From Chitinophagaceae bacterium 26-R-25 (GTDB lineage: Bacteria > Bacteroidota > Bacteroidia > Chitinophagales > Chitinophagaceae): DNA of 64,000 nt. The notes below the pieces were generated by a model. The model was not told the DNA's origin. It ran no database searches and saw only the letters and a program-made list of their open reading frames with translations. Of this stretch, positions 17,439-27,455 are shown piece after piece. The stretch covers positions 2,418,001 through 2,482,000 of the forward strand of contig JARWSJ010000001.1 in NCBI GenBank assembly GCA_029906195.1, written 5' to 3'. Within the stretch, counting starts at the first letter, position 1, and each line of letters begins with the position of its first letter. The translations under genes and the position numbers were made by a program.

Positions 17439-17607
17439 AATGTAATTAAGAATTAGGAATTAAGAATTAGGAATTAGAAATTAATGGCACAATCACCCCA
17501 ACCAAAAGAATGATCACAAATCTTTTAAAATTAAGAGGGGCGCCATTCACGAAGAATCCCGCCCCTCTTAATTCTTAATTCCTAATTCCTAATTCCTAAT
17601 TTCTAAT
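17439..17607. repeat. Paired inverted word repeat with nested hairpin (AATTAGGA family)
   Basis: AATTAAGAATTAGG words (17439-17483) face CTTAATTCCTAATTCC words (17568-17607). The latter include the TAG stop of the DUF3857 gene. Between them is a perfect 14-bp hairpin (17529-17542 / 17560-17573, AATTAAGAGGGGCG). Confidence 0.85.
17529..17573. terminator. GC-rich hairpin, possible terminator
   Basis: Perfect 14-bp arms, AATTAAGAGGGGCG and its complement, with a 17-nt loop. It lies just past the stop of the last DUF3857 gene on the minus strand and is followed by AATTTTAAAAG rather than a clean T run, so termination is plausible but not certain. Confidence 0.5.
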
Positions 17608-19504
17608 TAGCCTTCACCATCACCACCTTGCTCCTATCCGCCTTATAAATCTGCTCGTAGAATTGAACGAATTCGTTGTAGCCAGCAGGTGCGAAGCGGC
17701 CACTGTTGCGCTCCATGGAGCGATAGTAGTAGATCTTGTTTCCGTCGACCTTTACTGTGCTTGTATATTTTCCAAACTTTGTAGTGATCTGTTGGGGTTG
17801 AGGAACAGATTCCGGCACATAGCCATCGGGAATTTTTATTTCAACAGTATCTATGTCTTTGTATTCCAGGTCCAAAACGAGGTCATACTTTCTTGTCTCA
17901 TCGGTAGCAGGTTTACCCTGCAACTTAGAAAGAATGTTTGGCACCACAAATAAGCGTTTGCCGGTCACAGAAGCGTAGCCTATGGCAGACAATTGCACAT
18001 CCTCATAGACAACAGGAATGAGGCTTTTATCTTCTTTGTAATTAAACGAAACAACGTCATACTGAGGTAAATCAAATTCTTCCATTAATTTTTCCAACTG
18101 CTTGTCCTTTGCAAAGTAGTTGATCAAATTGTGAAGGTCTTCTGACTGTATCGCCTGATATTGGCCATTCTCATGAATTTCTGTGTTGCCTGTTCCGTCC
18201 ACCGTTGCGGAGATCCTTCGCACCTGCAGGTTGTCATTCATTTTATAACCCGGCGTTTTTACCAGTGTTCCGCCGTCTTCATTTACTAATAAGGAGTAAT
18301 GTCCGCCAGTGAAACCTCCCATATACCCCGGTGCCTTTGTCTGGTTGGTGCATTCGAGCCATATGGTATCTTTTGCCAGGGGCACGCAAAGAATGACATG
18401 GTTAAATTGTGAAGAGGGAAAATCACTTAGAAAATAATTGCTCTCTGCTACCACCAGGGCATAGCACGACGGCACACCAGCTTCTTTCAATAAAGAAAAC
18501 ATATAGTTGCTCAAAGCCTTGCAATCGCCGTAGCGTTTGCTTGCCACATATGTTGCTTCAAATGGTTGCCAGCTGCCAATGCCCAGTTGCACACTTATAT
18601 AGTGGGTATTCTTTTGCAAAAAATCATACAACACTGTAACTTTCTTACGCGGGTCAGCAATACCATCGGTCAGTTCGTGCACCTTTGTTTTTATGTCGGC
18701 AGGCAATGCATCACGGTCTTTCTTTAACGCATATACGAACTTGCCAAAATCTTGCCAGCTGTTCATATTTCCCTGGTACCCCTGTATGGCAAACTCTGAC
18801 GGACCGGTGTAAACGCAAGGGAGCAACTCCAGCCAGTAAGGCGCATAAGGCTCTTTTTTAACGGCATTGAAATCCTGCAGCTTCCAAGTAAAAACCTGCT
18901 TGTTATCAACGTTACTTTTAACAGGCTCTGCTGTATAATTAAATGCTTTGTAACGAAAATGCAGATCGGCAGGAAGAATCACAGAAAAACTGCTGTATTG
19001 CACAGACATCATCTCTTTTGCCACCGGCACCCATCTTGGGAAAAACATGGTGTAGTATTGATCCTGCTCTATTTCGTACTCTACAGTGTACGGATAGCTT
19101 TTGTAATAAAAATTGAATGCCTTCAAGCGATTGTCGTCAACAAGACTATTATCATCTGTTGCGCTCATATCCTTTATGTCGGATTTTTTGAGACTCTTAA
19201 CCTTAACGCCCATAGCGTCATACAAAGTAGCTTCAATAGACGGCTGGTTGTTTAGCTTACCATACAACGCCACTATTTCTGCGAACTCATCCCCCTTCTC
19301 ATTCAGTATGGTGTATGCTACTTTCTTATATGTTCGTGCTTTGTTTACGCTAACTACTTCGAATTTTATCTCTTCGTAGCGCTTGATCACATTGGCATCC
19401 TTCATCAGACCAGGCGCAATTTTGGCAATAGAATAATCGCCGTTTCCTGCCTTACAAATGGCGCTAACGCAAAGGCACAACAACAGCTGAAATATTTTTT
19501 TCAT
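17603..19504 (-). CDS. DUF3857 / transglutaminase-like protein with intact Cys-His
   Basis: A 633-residue exported protein. A signal peptide ends near CKAG. DUF3857 covers about 50-220, and a transglutaminase core about 285-400 with YGDCKALSNYM (Cys 328), QFNHVILCV (His 369) and IWLECTNQ (Glu 384 at the usual Asp place). The C-terminal part is beta-rich. Function in the family is unknown; it is commonly periplasmic or outer-membrane associated in Bacteroidota. Its ATG shares a base with the stop of the upstream paralogue (TAATG), so the two are translationally coupled. It is the only one of three tandem paralogues that keeps the catalytic Cys. Confidence 0.88.
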   Translation of the reverse strand: MKKIFQLLLCLCVSAICKAGNGDYSIAKIAPGLMKDANVIKRYEEIKFEVVSVNKARTYKKVAYTILNEKGDEFAEIVALYGKLNNQPSIEATLYDAMGVKVKSLKKSDIKDMSATDDNSLVDDNRLKAFNFYYKSYPYTVEYEIEQDQYYTMFFPRWVPVAKEMMSVQYSSFSVILPADLHFRYKAFNYTAEPVKSNVDNKQVFTWKLQDFNAVKKEPYAPYWLELLPCVYTGPSEFAIQGYQGNMNSWQDFGKFVYALKKDRDALPADIKTKVHELTDGIADPRKKVTVLYDFLQKNTHYISVQLGIGSWQPFEATYVASKRYGDCKALSNYMFSLLKEAGVPSCYALVVAESNYFLSDFPSSQFNHVILCVPLAKDTIWLECTNQTKAPGYMGGFTGGHYSLLVNEDGGTLVKTPGYKMNDNLQVRRISATVDGTGNTEIHENGQYQAIQSEDLHNLINYFAKDKQLEKLMEEFDLPQYDVVSFNYKEDKSLIPVVYEDVQLSAIGYASVTGKRLFVVPNILSKLQGKPATDETRKYDLVLDLEYKDIDTVEIKIPDGYVPESVPQPQQITTKFGKYTSTVKVDGNKIYYYRSMERNSGRFAPAGYNEFVQFYEQIYKADRSKVVMVKAN

Positions 19505-21522
19505 TATAAAGATTTTTTCCTTTTCAATACAATTTGTTCAGATTCTTTTTTTATTACGTGGGAAAAAAAATCCCGCAGAGACTGATATTCTTCAGGTTGA
19601 AAGTTCACTCTGTTGAAATAAATTCTTGCCTTCATTTGAATTAGATTATCATCCTGAGTAATTTGATATTCAAACCCACCCTGCCCTCCATTAAATGAGA
19701 CTTTCATCGAATTGGGAAGCTCATTTATTTCATAGGATTGTGGGATTTCCATATTGAAAACATGTAGTTCGTCAAATGCATGTGGCATTTCCACCGGATA
19801 AGTTCTTTCCGCAGAAATAAAGGGATTATTTTTAAGGCCACCTGTTAGCAGCGGATTTATGTAGACGATATCCGCAGAATTGTTTAAGACCAATTCATAA
19901 TGCAAATCAAGAGGTTCGTCCAATGAATCCACTAAATCAACGCCAATTGCATCGATCTGCCAGTCCGGGCCGTAATTAGACTTAATTCTTTTTTCAAACT
20001 CCTCGCTGCCATTCTTTTTTATTGCCCTGCGAAGGTTCATTGACTCGTAATAACCGGGCGTGGAATTAACGTGCCCTTTTATTTTGCCTGTCTCATCCAT
20101 TTCAATAAATACTGTTGTAAATTTCTCCTCCCGTAAAGAATCGGCCTCAAAATAAACTGGCAGGAGATTTTTTTTAACTAATATGCGAGCATGACCATTA
20201 TAGCACTCCTCATCTAGTTTTCCAAATCCCAGTAACGGATTAGAGGCATCCAGAAACAATTGATTATTTGACGTTTTTACACAGGTTACAACATAGTTAA
20301 ATTTGTCCAGCACAGGATATATCTTATTTGTGTACCCATGAGATCTTGTGCTCAATAATACCGGATAAGCATTAAACCCCTGGTATAAAAGCATTGCAGT
20401 TAAGAGAAGATTAAGATCAGCAACGTTGCCACTCCTATTTTTGAAAACAGTTTTAAGTGAGTTCGTGGTTAGATATTTTCCAGAAGAAGAAGTACAAGTA
20501 AAATTATCTCGTACATAAGCATAAATGCGTTTCATCTGTTCCAACGAACTCTTCGATCCTGCAACTATCGTTTTCATTTCGTCACCAAGCCAATTGTTGT
20601 TTAAGTGAAGCTGCGCACCAAAGTATTCGCTATTCATTAATTCTTCACCAACATCGCTCCAAGTGGTCATTACAGACCTCGGCATTGAATTGGGATATTT
20701 GATTTCTGATAACTGAAATTCAAGTTTGGAGATATAATTATCAAGCGTTGTTGCAAATGCCTCTTTTTTCAAGGCAGGCACATTTTTCATTACCCAGTGT
20801 GTGCTGTTAACAGTGCCTGTAACGCTTTGAGCATCATAACCACCTATCGCATCCTGAACCATAATCTTGAAGGCACCCAGTTGTCTTGATTCATCTCTAA
20901 TATAATATGGTGTGTAGCCCTGAGCAAGCGTTACATAGGTAAAATATTCAGGAATATTTACTTCATACTCGCTCCACAATTTTGGGTATTTCCCTTGAAA
21001 CTCCCACGAATGCAAATTGAAAAGAAAATCCGAGTATACAGTATAAACCACCTCAATAATAGAACCTTCTCTGACAGCAGGCATAGTGATTTTCTTTACA
21101 ACCCAGTTTTTTGAACGCCTTTCCTCAAACACCTGGCTATTTTCCAGTTTTGTTTCTATCACGCTACCATTTTCAAGATTGTAGGTAGATGCCTTTAAAT
21201 TACCAAACTCTTCTTCCTTATTGCCTTCGCTTTGGTACAGTGGAATCTCGAAAGAAGCTGCATCCAGGCCATTTTTGTTCCGTATTTTAATGCGAAGCTG
21301 TCTTTTGAATATTATAGAAAACCCGCCTTTCAGGTTTCCGTCAAAAGACGATTTGCCAATATCGGCAATAACCACTGCATTAGCGGCTGTATCCATTTTT
21401 TCCCTGGATAGATCAAAGTCTCTCGGAGATACTTTTCCGAAGGTCACATCGCATTTCTCCTGTGCCAAAATTGACAAGGCAAAGCATAATTGCAAAACAA
21501 CCAATAAGAACGAGGGTTTCAT
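19504..21522 (-). CDS. DUF3857 / transglutaminase-fold protein lacking catalytic Cys and His
   Basis: A 672-residue exported protein with a signal peptide (ILAQEK). Its layout matches the downstream paralogue: DUF3857 (about 45-250) and a transglutaminase fold (about 320-430). At the position of GDC it reads SGNVADLN (Val about 367), and the His position is Tyr (DKFNYVV, 410), while the Asp remains (FLDAS, 425). It therefore looks catalytically dead and may act as a structural or ligand-binding partner. The overall similarity to the gene at 21659 shows a recent duplication. Confidence 0.87.
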   Translation of the reverse strand: MKPSFLLVVLQLCFALSILAQEKCDVTFGKVSPRDFDLSREKMDTAANAVVIADIGKSSFDGNLKGGFSIIFKRQLRIKIRNKNGLDAASFEIPLYQSEGNKEEEFGNLKASTYNLENGSVIETKLENSQVFEERRSKNWVVKKITMPAVREGSIIEVVYTVYSDFLFNLHSWEFQGKYPKLWSEYEVNIPEYFTYVTLAQGYTPYYIRDESRQLGAFKIMVQDAIGGYDAQSVTGTVNSTHWVMKNVPALKKEAFATTLDNYISKLEFQLSEIKYPNSMPRSVMTTWSDVGEELMNSEYFGAQLHLNNNWLGDEMKTIVAGSKSSLEQMKRIYAYVRDNFTCTSSSGKYLTTNSLKTVFKNRSGNVADLNLLLTAMLLYQGFNAYPVLLSTRSHGYTNKIYPVLDKFNYVVTCVKTSNNQLFLDASNPLLGFGKLDEECYNGHARILVKKNLLPVYFEADSLREEKFTTVFIEMDETGKIKGHVNSTPGYYESMNLRRAIKKNGSEEFEKRIKSNYGPDWQIDAIGVDLVDSLDEPLDLHYELVLNNSADIVYINPLLTGGLKNNPFISAERTYPVEMPHAFDELHVFNMEIPQSYEINELPNSMKVSFNGGQGGFEYQITQDDNLIQMKARIYFNRVNFQPEEYQSLRDFFSHVIKKESEQIVLKRKKSL

Positions 21523-21658
21523 GTTAGATTTAATTAGATATTACAAAACGTAATTAAGTTTTTGGCTATAGGTTACTATCTAATTTAGTCTACCGGGATG
21601 CAAACCAGGTGCAATAAAAGCATAATTATTTACAACAGTTTAAACGTTCTTTTCACTA

Positions 21659-23680
21659 TTAAGATTTTTTCTTTTTCAATACGATTTGTTCAGATTCTTT
21701 CTTTACCACGTAAGAAAAGAATTCACGCAAAGATTGGTATTCTTCCGGCAGATAATTTGTTTTGTTGAAGTATATCCTTGATCTCATTTGAACAAGATTT
21801 TCAGACTGGGAAACGAGGTACTCAAAATATCCGTCACCATCATTAAATGCGATCTTGGTTGACTTTGGCACCTCGTCTATCGTATAATTTTTAGGCACTT
21901 CAATATTGAACACATAAGTATCGTCAAATGAATAAGGCATTTCTACCGGGTAATTTCTTTCAGCGGCTGTGAACGGGTTTTCTCTGAAAGCCTCATTCAG
22001 CATCGGATTGATGTACATAATATCGTCCTGGCTGTCCAATAAAAGATCGTAGTGGACGGTAACAGGCTCACTCAATACTTTCAATGAATCCAAATCAACA
22101 GAATCAATTTTCCAATCAGATCCGTAACCTGTTTTCACTCTCTTGGCAAACTCTTCTTTTCCTTTTTCTTTAATGCGTTCACGTACGCCTAATGATTCGA
22201 AATAGCCAAGCTGGCTGGTAAAGCTTCCCTGTATCTGACCTTTCTCTGTAGATGTAAGGAACACAGATGTCAGCTTTTTTTCTTTCACTGAATCCGGTTC
22301 AAAGAAAATTGCCTGGGGATCTTCAGTCAGCAATCGTGCGTGACCGTTATAACATTCTTCTTCAATCTTGCCGAAACCCAGCAAAGGATCGCTGGCATCA
22401 AGGAAGATTTTTTCGTTCCCTATGATGGCGCACGCAATAACATAGTTAAAGCGATCTATCAAAGGATATAGTTCATGCGTAAATCCATGCGATCTTGTGC
22501 TTAATATCACAGGATATGCCGTTATATTTTCATGGCTGCACATAGCGACCAATAACAAATTCAAATCCGCCAGATTGCCGCTTTTGTTTTTCATTACAGT
22601 TTTCAAAGATGCAGATGACAGCGCTATTCCAGCATGTTGCGTACAGGTAAAATTGTCTTTTACGTAAGCATATATTTTACGCATTTTTTCCAGCGGATCT
22701 TTTGCACCGGCCACAATTGTTTTCATATCATCATCCAGCCAGTTATTGTTCTTATACAGCTGAGAGCCAAAATCCTCGTCTTTCATCAAAGTCTCACGCA
22801 GCTTCGTCCAGGTGCCCATTACAGGCTCTGTTGGCTGGTTAGGTAATCTGTATTGAGACAGCTGGAACTCTATCTTTTGAATATGGTTATTCAGCGTGGA
22901 AGTAAATGGTTCTTTCTTTAACGGTGGCACGTTTTTCATTACCCAGCGGTTGGTAAACACCTGTCCTGGATAACTTCTTCTTTCGCTGGCAGCAGCTCCA
23001 TTCTGAAAAGTAATGTTGAACGTGTTTTGAGTCTGATTGTTCGTTTTAACATCATAGTTCCGATAGCCCTGGCTAAGGAAAACATAGTTAAAAAACTCAG
23101 GAATATTGGTTTCATATTCGCTCCAAAGAACAGGATATTTGCCTTGGAACTCCCAGGGCTGCAAGTTTTGAAGAAAGTCGGAATGGATAGTGTAACTAAC
23201 TTCAATTATTGAACCTTCTTTAACGGCAGGCATGGTAAACTTTTTGACTACCAGGTTTTTTGAAAGTTTGTCTTTAAAAACCTGGCTGCTTTCCAATTTG
23301 GTTTCTACTACTTTTCCTCCTTCGAGATTATAGGTGTAAGCTTTTAAGTTTTCAAGTTTTTCCTCACCTTCGCTGGTGTTTGCGCTGGAGTATAGTGATA
23401 TTTCAAAATCAGCCGCATCCATTCCATTTTTGCTAAGGATTTTTACGCGCATCTGTCTTTTAAAAACCAGTGAGAAAAAGCCTTTGAGATTTCCTTCAAA
23501 TGAAGAGCTGCCGACGTCCGCAATCACTACTGCATTTGCGCCCGTGTCAATTTTTTGCTGAGATAGATCAAAGTCCTGGGGATTTACTCTTCCGAATTTA
23601 ATGTTGAGTTTTTCCTGTGCAACAGAGCACACGGTTATACAGGTCATTAAGCCTGTAATGATAAGGGTAACAGCTTTCAT
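21659..23680 (-). CDS. DUF3857 / transglutaminase-fold protein, second degenerate copy
   Basis: A 673-residue paralogue of the 19504 gene, similar from signal peptide (SVAQEKLNIKFG) to the shared C-terminal end VVKKESEQIVLKKKKS. The Cys motif is replaced by SGNLADLN, the His by Tyr (DRFNYVIAC), and the Asp is kept (FLDASDP). Both degenerate copies share these changes, so they arose before the duplication. It is first in the three-gene set, with 136 nt before the next gene. The basic tail KKKKS is odd and shared by both copies. Confidence 0.87.
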   Translation of the reverse strand: MKAVTLIITGLMTCITVCSVAQEKLNIKFGRVNPQDFDLSQQKIDTGANAVVIADVGSSSFEGNLKGFFSLVFKRQMRVKILSKNGMDAADFEISLYSSANTSEGEEKLENLKAYTYNLEGGKVVETKLESSQVFKDKLSKNLVVKKFTMPAVKEGSIIEVSYTIHSDFLQNLQPWEFQGKYPVLWSEYETNIPEFFNYVFLSQGYRNYDVKTNNQTQNTFNITFQNGAAASERRSYPGQVFTNRWVMKNVPPLKKEPFTSTLNNHIQKIEFQLSQYRLPNQPTEPVMGTWTKLRETLMKDEDFGSQLYKNNNWLDDDMKTIVAGAKDPLEKMRKIYAYVKDNFTCTQHAGIALSSASLKTVMKNKSGNLADLNLLLVAMCSHENITAYPVILSTRSHGFTHELYPLIDRFNYVIACAIIGNEKIFLDASDPLLGFGKIEEECYNGHARLLTEDPQAIFFEPDSVKEKKLTSVFLTSTEKGQIQGSFTSQLGYFESLGVRERIKEKGKEEFAKRVKTGYGSDWKIDSVDLDSLKVLSEPVTVHYDLLLDSQDDIMYINPMLNEAFRENPFTAAERNYPVEMPYSFDDTYVFNIEVPKNYTIDEVPKSTKIAFNDGDGYFEYLVSQSENLVQMRSRIYFNKTNYLPEEYQSLREFFSYVVKKESEQIVLKKKKS

Positions 23681-23769
23681 GAATAGCTTTTTGGGGGGTT
23701 AAACGCGGTGAAATTAGCATTTTTTACCTGTCTTGCAATTAAGTGGTTCTATTTACCCTGTTTAGGGTA

Positions 23770-23805
23770 TTGCCCGGGCTTTTACGATTTCTACAATTAC
23801 CTTTG
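23770..23805 (+). promoter_or_regulatory. Promoter of queG
   Basis: TTG at 23770-23772, then 25 nt, then a perfect TAnnTTTG element TACCTTTG at 23798-23805. A start site about 7 nt downstream would fall only a few bases before the ATG at 23816. The spacing is slightly long. Confidence 0.5.
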
Positions 23806-23815
23806 CATCGGCAAA

Positions 23816-24748
23816 ATGAATAAAGAAACCACCACGAAGTTTATTAAATCCGAAGCGAAGAAGCTGGGCTTCGACTATTGCGGTATTGCAATGGCAAAAC
23901 CGCTGGATGAGGATGCGAGAAGACTGGAGCGCTGGCTGCAAAACGGCTTTCATGGCTCAATGCAGTACATGGAGAATTATTTTGACATGCGTGTTGATCC
24001 AACGAAGCTCGTGCCGGGAGCCAGATCCGTGATTACTTTATTGAAAAACTATTATCCGTCTGTTGAGCAATCAAACGATACTCCCAAAATCGCAAAATAT
24101 GCTTATGGCAACGATTATCACGAGGTGATACGTGAACAGCTGAGATTTTTTTTACAGGCTATCCGTGAAAATGTTGGCGAAATTCAGGGTCGTGGATTTG
24201 TAGATTCGGCGCCCGTTCTGGAGCGGGCCTGGGCGCAAAAGAGTGGTTTAGGTTGGATTGGGAAAAATGGTAACCTGATCAATAAAGGCAGCGGCTCTTT
24301 CTACTTCATCGCCACTTTGATCACTGACCTTGATTTGGAATATGATGATCCATTGGTGAAAGATTTTTGCGGCAGTTGCACAAAATGTATCGACTCCTGT
24401 CCAACTGATGCTATCTTGCCCAACAAGGTAATAGACGGCAGCAAATGCATTTCCTATTTTACCATTGAATTGAAGGACCTTTTAATTCCCCAGGAAATGA
24501 AAGGAAAATTCGACGATTGGATGTTTGGTTGCGATACCTGCCAGGATGTTTGCCCATGGAACCGTTTCTCAAAACCCAATACAGAAGCTGCATTCACCCC
24601 TATTCCTGAAATACTGAATCTTTCTACGCAGGATTGGGAGCATATGACAGAAGATAGTTTTAAAAAAATATTTAAACATTCACCGCTTAAAAGGACGAAG
24701 TTCAAAGGCATTCAACGGAATCTACATTTTATTAAGGATAGTTGTTAG
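23816..24748 (+). CDS. queG: Epoxyqueuosine reductase
   Basis: A 310-residue cobalamin- and iron-sulfur-dependent enzyme that reduces epoxyqueuosine to queuosine in tRNA. The cobalamin-domain segment [19 protein letters not shown] contains the probable catalytic Asp (130). Two 4Fe-4S clusters are formed by [16 protein letters not shown] (185-200) and C211 plus [11 protein letters not shown] (239-249). I chose the ATG at 23816: the -7 element lies between it and the longer frame's start, and the upstream residues do not look like QueG. The stop TAG is inside a TTGTTAGTTGATAG word repeat. Confidence 0.95.
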   Translation: MNKETTTKFIKSEAKKLGFDYCGIAMAKPLDEDARRLERWLQNGFHGSMQYMENYFDMRVDPTKLVPGARSVITLLKNYYPSVEQSNDTPKIAKYAYGNDYHEVIREQLRFFLQAIRENVGEIQGRGFVDSAPVLERAWAQKSGLGWIGKNGNLINKGSGSFYFIATLITDLDLEYDDPLVKDFCGSCTKCIDSCPTDAILPNKVIDGSKCISYFTIELKDLLIPQEMKGKFDDWMFGCDTCQDVCPWNRFSKPNTEAAFTPIPEILNLSTQDWEHMTEDSFKKIFKHSPLKRTKFKGIQRNLHFIKDSC

Positions 24749-24851
24749 TTGATAGTTGTTGGTTGTTAGGCTTTCCGTGCTACATTCACTACTAACAACT
24801 CACAACTATCAACCGTTCCTAACAACTAATAACTAACAACAAACAACTAAC
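24743..24851. repeat. Paired inverted word repeat (TTGTTAGTTG family)
   Basis: GTTGTTAGTTGATAGTTG words (24741-24770) face CAACTATCAACC and CTAACAACTAATAACTAAC words (24788-24850). The first supplies the queG stop codon and the second ends at the cutC ATG. Confidence 0.85.
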
Positions 24852-25571
24852 ATGAAACCCATTCTTGAGATAGCAGTCTTCAATATACAATCGGCCATCA
24901 CCGCCGCCAACGCTGGTGCAGACAGGCTGGAGCTTTGCGAAAATCCTTTTGATGGAGGCACTACTCCTTCTTTCGGTTTTTTGAAAAAAGTGAGAGAGAA
25001 AGTGAACATTCCGGTGTTTCCCATCATACGGCCACATGGCGGCGATTTCCAGTACACGCTGGATGAATTCGAAGTGATGATTGAAGAGATATTGCTGTGC
25101 AAATCGCTGGGCTTTGAGGGCGTTGTTATCGGCCTTTTGAATAATGATGGAAGTATAGATGAAAAGCGTACAGCGGCATTAGTAGCACTTGCCTATCCAA
25201 TGAAGGTTACGTTTCACCGCGCATTTGACAGATGCAAAGATCCGCTTTCCGCAATGGAAACAATCATTGAATGTGGTTGCCATCGCATACTTACCAGCGG
25301 ACAATATCCAAACGTGATGGATGGGAAAGAGTTGGTTCGCGAACTCGTTATAAAAGCAGAAGACAGAATAATCATCCTGCCCGGCAGCGGCGTGAGAAGC
25401 AACAATATTAAGGAATTGCTTGAATTTACCGGCGCAGTGGAAGCCCATTCTTCTGCGAGAAAAGTTTTTCCTTCTACCATGGCACATGTGAATGCTTCAA
25501 TGCAGGAAGAGCTTTTCAATACAGGAGTTGACGTGGAAGAGATTGGCAAGATGAAGAAAATGCTGGCTTAA
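24852..25571 (+). CDS. cutC: CutC family protein (copper homeostasis)
   Basis: A 239-residue TIM-barrel protein. Landmarks are EIAVFNIQSAITAANAGADRLELCENPFDGGTTPS, PVFPIIRPHGGDF, FHRAFDRCKDP and ILTSGQ. The family is named for copper tolerance in Escherichia coli, but its molecular activity is still disputed. It follows queG, from which it is separated by a word repeat whose second arm ends directly at its ATG. No other copper gene is nearby. Confidence 0.92.
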   Translation: MKPILEIAVFNIQSAITAANAGADRLELCENPFDGGTTPSFGFLKKVREKVNIPVFPIIRPHGGDFQYTLDEFEVMIEEILLCKSLGFEGVVIGLLNNDGSIDEKRTAALVALAYPMKVTFHRAFDRCKDPLSAMETIIECGCHRILTSGQYPNVMDGKELVRELVIKAEDRIIILPGSGVRSNNIKELLEFTGAVEAHSSARKVFPSTMAHVNASMQEELFNTGVDVEEIGKMKKMLA

Positions 25572-25574
25572 AAT

Positions 25575-25675
25575 TACCACTAAGTCGCTAAGAACACTGA
25601 GCCTCACTCAGGGTAGTTTAAAATTCGGCTTCTCTTAGTGAAACTTAGTGTTCTTAGTGTCTTAGTGGTAATAGA
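25575..25675. repeat. Paired inverted word repeat (CCACTAAG family)
   Basis: TACCACTAAGTCGCTAAGAACACTGAG (25576-25602) faces CTTAGTGTTCTTAGTGTCTTAGTGGTA (25644-25670). The arms are imperfect. Similar words follow the genes ending at 45962 and 61373. The rest of the gap to 25790 shows nothing else recognisable. Confidence 0.85.
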
Positions 25676-25790
25676 AGCAGTTGAAAATGCAGGGTGTGCA
25701 TCCTTCTATAATTACTGCATTCATCGAAGGCCGAAATGAAAAAAGCGAAGCCTCTCAGCTCCGCTCGTGTATGTGTTACAAAGGGCGAAA

Positions 25791-27455
25791 CTACTTAAAT
25801 AATTTTTGCAACTGGAAGGATGTTTTAAGTCCCAGTGAAAGAAGGTGCTGACCGGTAGATGTTGCCGGCTCCGACAAACGCGTTACACCATAGGACACAA
25901 CCGGGCCAATGGTTACAGGCAGTTTTCCTTTTTCATTAAACTCAACACCAATGCCTGCATTGACGAATATCTGCGTGCGATTAAGCAGCGAATTATTTTC
26001 GAAATGCGTACCGTAGCTATTGCGGAAAAGCATTTTTCCCTCAACCATATAGGCAATTGTTCCACCCAACGTTCCAACCACGTTGGCGTCACCCAAATGG
26101 AACATATGAAAGCCAACAGTAAGCGGTATTTCGATGAAATGATATTTGTTGTGATACGTAAAATCTTTGCCCGCCTGGTAGAAAGTATTGGCAGAAAGCA
26201 ATGTCATGTTCTGTAATCTGACTACGGCATTGCTGTCTTGTTTCGCTCCGACTTTCACCGATGCCGAATAGTAGCTGTAATTCACTCCTACTTCTACAGA
26301 TGCTTTCCTGAAGGCTTTTTTCGCAAACATGCCTACACTAAATGCAGTACCATTGTTAGGTTGAGAATAAGGGACCACATAAGAATTACCTCTCTGGTAA
26401 GGACCAGCCGCAAATGACATCTGGGCAATATTCATGGCATTTTCTGTAGTGGCATAGGTCTTGGTAATGTTAGACATTCCCGGTGTTGCCTGTATGCCCC
26501 ACGACCATGAACTTGGACGTACAACCTGGATTGGCTTGGTTTGAGGCACGGCAATCGCCGGTGCACTTACCTTTGGTGATGCATTAAATGCAACAGCCGG
26601 AACCATTGCGTGGCGCAGGTCTTCATCAATCACTACATTATTATCATTTGCCGGTACAATCAGCACAACATCATCTGCGTGATCAACTTTATTAGTAGTA
26701 TTTACTAAATTGTTTTTATCACTGTGTTTAATGTTGTTCTGATGCTTGTTGTTATTTTTCGCAAGATTATTTGCAGAAGAAACACCAGCGTTGTCGCTTG
26801 TCAAGGCATCTTTACCAGCAACGTTATTAGAAGTCGCCGGTACTTTTCCTGCAGTGTTTTTATTATGAGTGCTAACGGCTAATAGTGTCGCTGCCGAAGT
26901 AACCTTGCCAGTATTGCCAGCCTTGTTACCTTTAATCTTGTCAGCAACCGGTGCTTTTGTTTTTGCTGTGCTTGTCGCATTTGGTTTTGTTGCAACTGCA
27001 GCATTTTCAGCAGATGCGCCTGATGTAATTTTCGTCGCACCTGATTCACCATTCACGCTTCCCTTCACTAAAGCATCTTTGCTATTAGTATTTTTATCTT
27101 CTTCTTTAATTACTGAGCCAGCATTAGATTGAGTGTAAAGATTTGAATCATTCAAATGATTTTTGGTGTCAGTTGATGGGTTTACGGCTGCCTGCGAATT
27201 CTTTTCGCTGTTAACAATTGTGGTCGTTTTCGCCGTGGTGGCTTTTAGAGCCGGATTAGTAGGGGTATGAACAAAAAGTAAATAGCCGGGAACAAGCAAA
27301 AGCAAAGCCGCAGCTGCCGGAACATATTTCCAGAGCCTTCTGCGTTTTTCTTTCCTTATGCCGTCCTGCACATTCAGCCATACAGCATCAGACGGAGGGA
27401 GCCTGAACTCCTCCATATGCTGCTGCACCTTCCGTTCAAATTCGTTATTGTGCAT
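25791..27455 (-). CDS. Membrane-anchored anti-sigma-like protein with C-terminal barrel-like domain
   Basis: A 554-residue protein. It has an N-terminal cytoplasmic stretch (NNEFERKVQQHMEEFRLPPSDAVWLNVQDGI), one membrane segment at about 40-62, a long low-complexity Thr/Asn/Lys/Ala linker (about 70-280), and a C-terminal domain of alternating strands (about 310-554) ending LGLKTSFQLQKLFK, resembling outer membrane beta-barrel or porin-like families. It overlaps the sigma factor gene by 11 nt. The N-terminal part is where anti-sigma proteins bind; a span from inner to outer membrane through the linker is inference. No known function. Confidence 0.72.
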   Translation of the reverse strand: MHNNEFERKVQQHMEEFRLPPSDAVWLNVQDGIRKEKRRRLWKYVPAAAALLLLVPGYLLFVHTPTNPALKATTAKTTTIVNSEKNSQAAVNPSTDTKNHLNDSNLYTQSNAGSVIKEEDKNTNSKDALVKGSVNGESGATKITSGASAENAAVATKPNATSTAKTKAPVADKIKGNKAGNTGKVTSAATLLAVSTHNKNTAGKVPATSNNVAGKDALTSDNAGVSSANNLAKNNNKHQNNIKHSDKNNLVNTTNKVDHADDVVLIVPANDNNVVIDEDLRHAMVPAVAFNASPKVSAPAIAVPQTKPIQVVRPSSWSWGIQATPGMSNITKTYATTENAMNIAQMSFAAGPYQRGNSYVVPYSQPNNGTAFSVGMFAKKAFRKASVEVGVNYSYYSASVKVGAKQDSNAVVRLQNMTLLSANTFYQAGKDFTYHNKYHFIEIPLTVGFHMFHLGDANVVGTLGGTIAYMVEGKMLFRNSYGTHFENNSLLNRTQIFVNAGIGVEFNEKGKLPVTIGPVVSYGVTRLSEPATSTGQHLLSLGLKTSFQLQKLFK

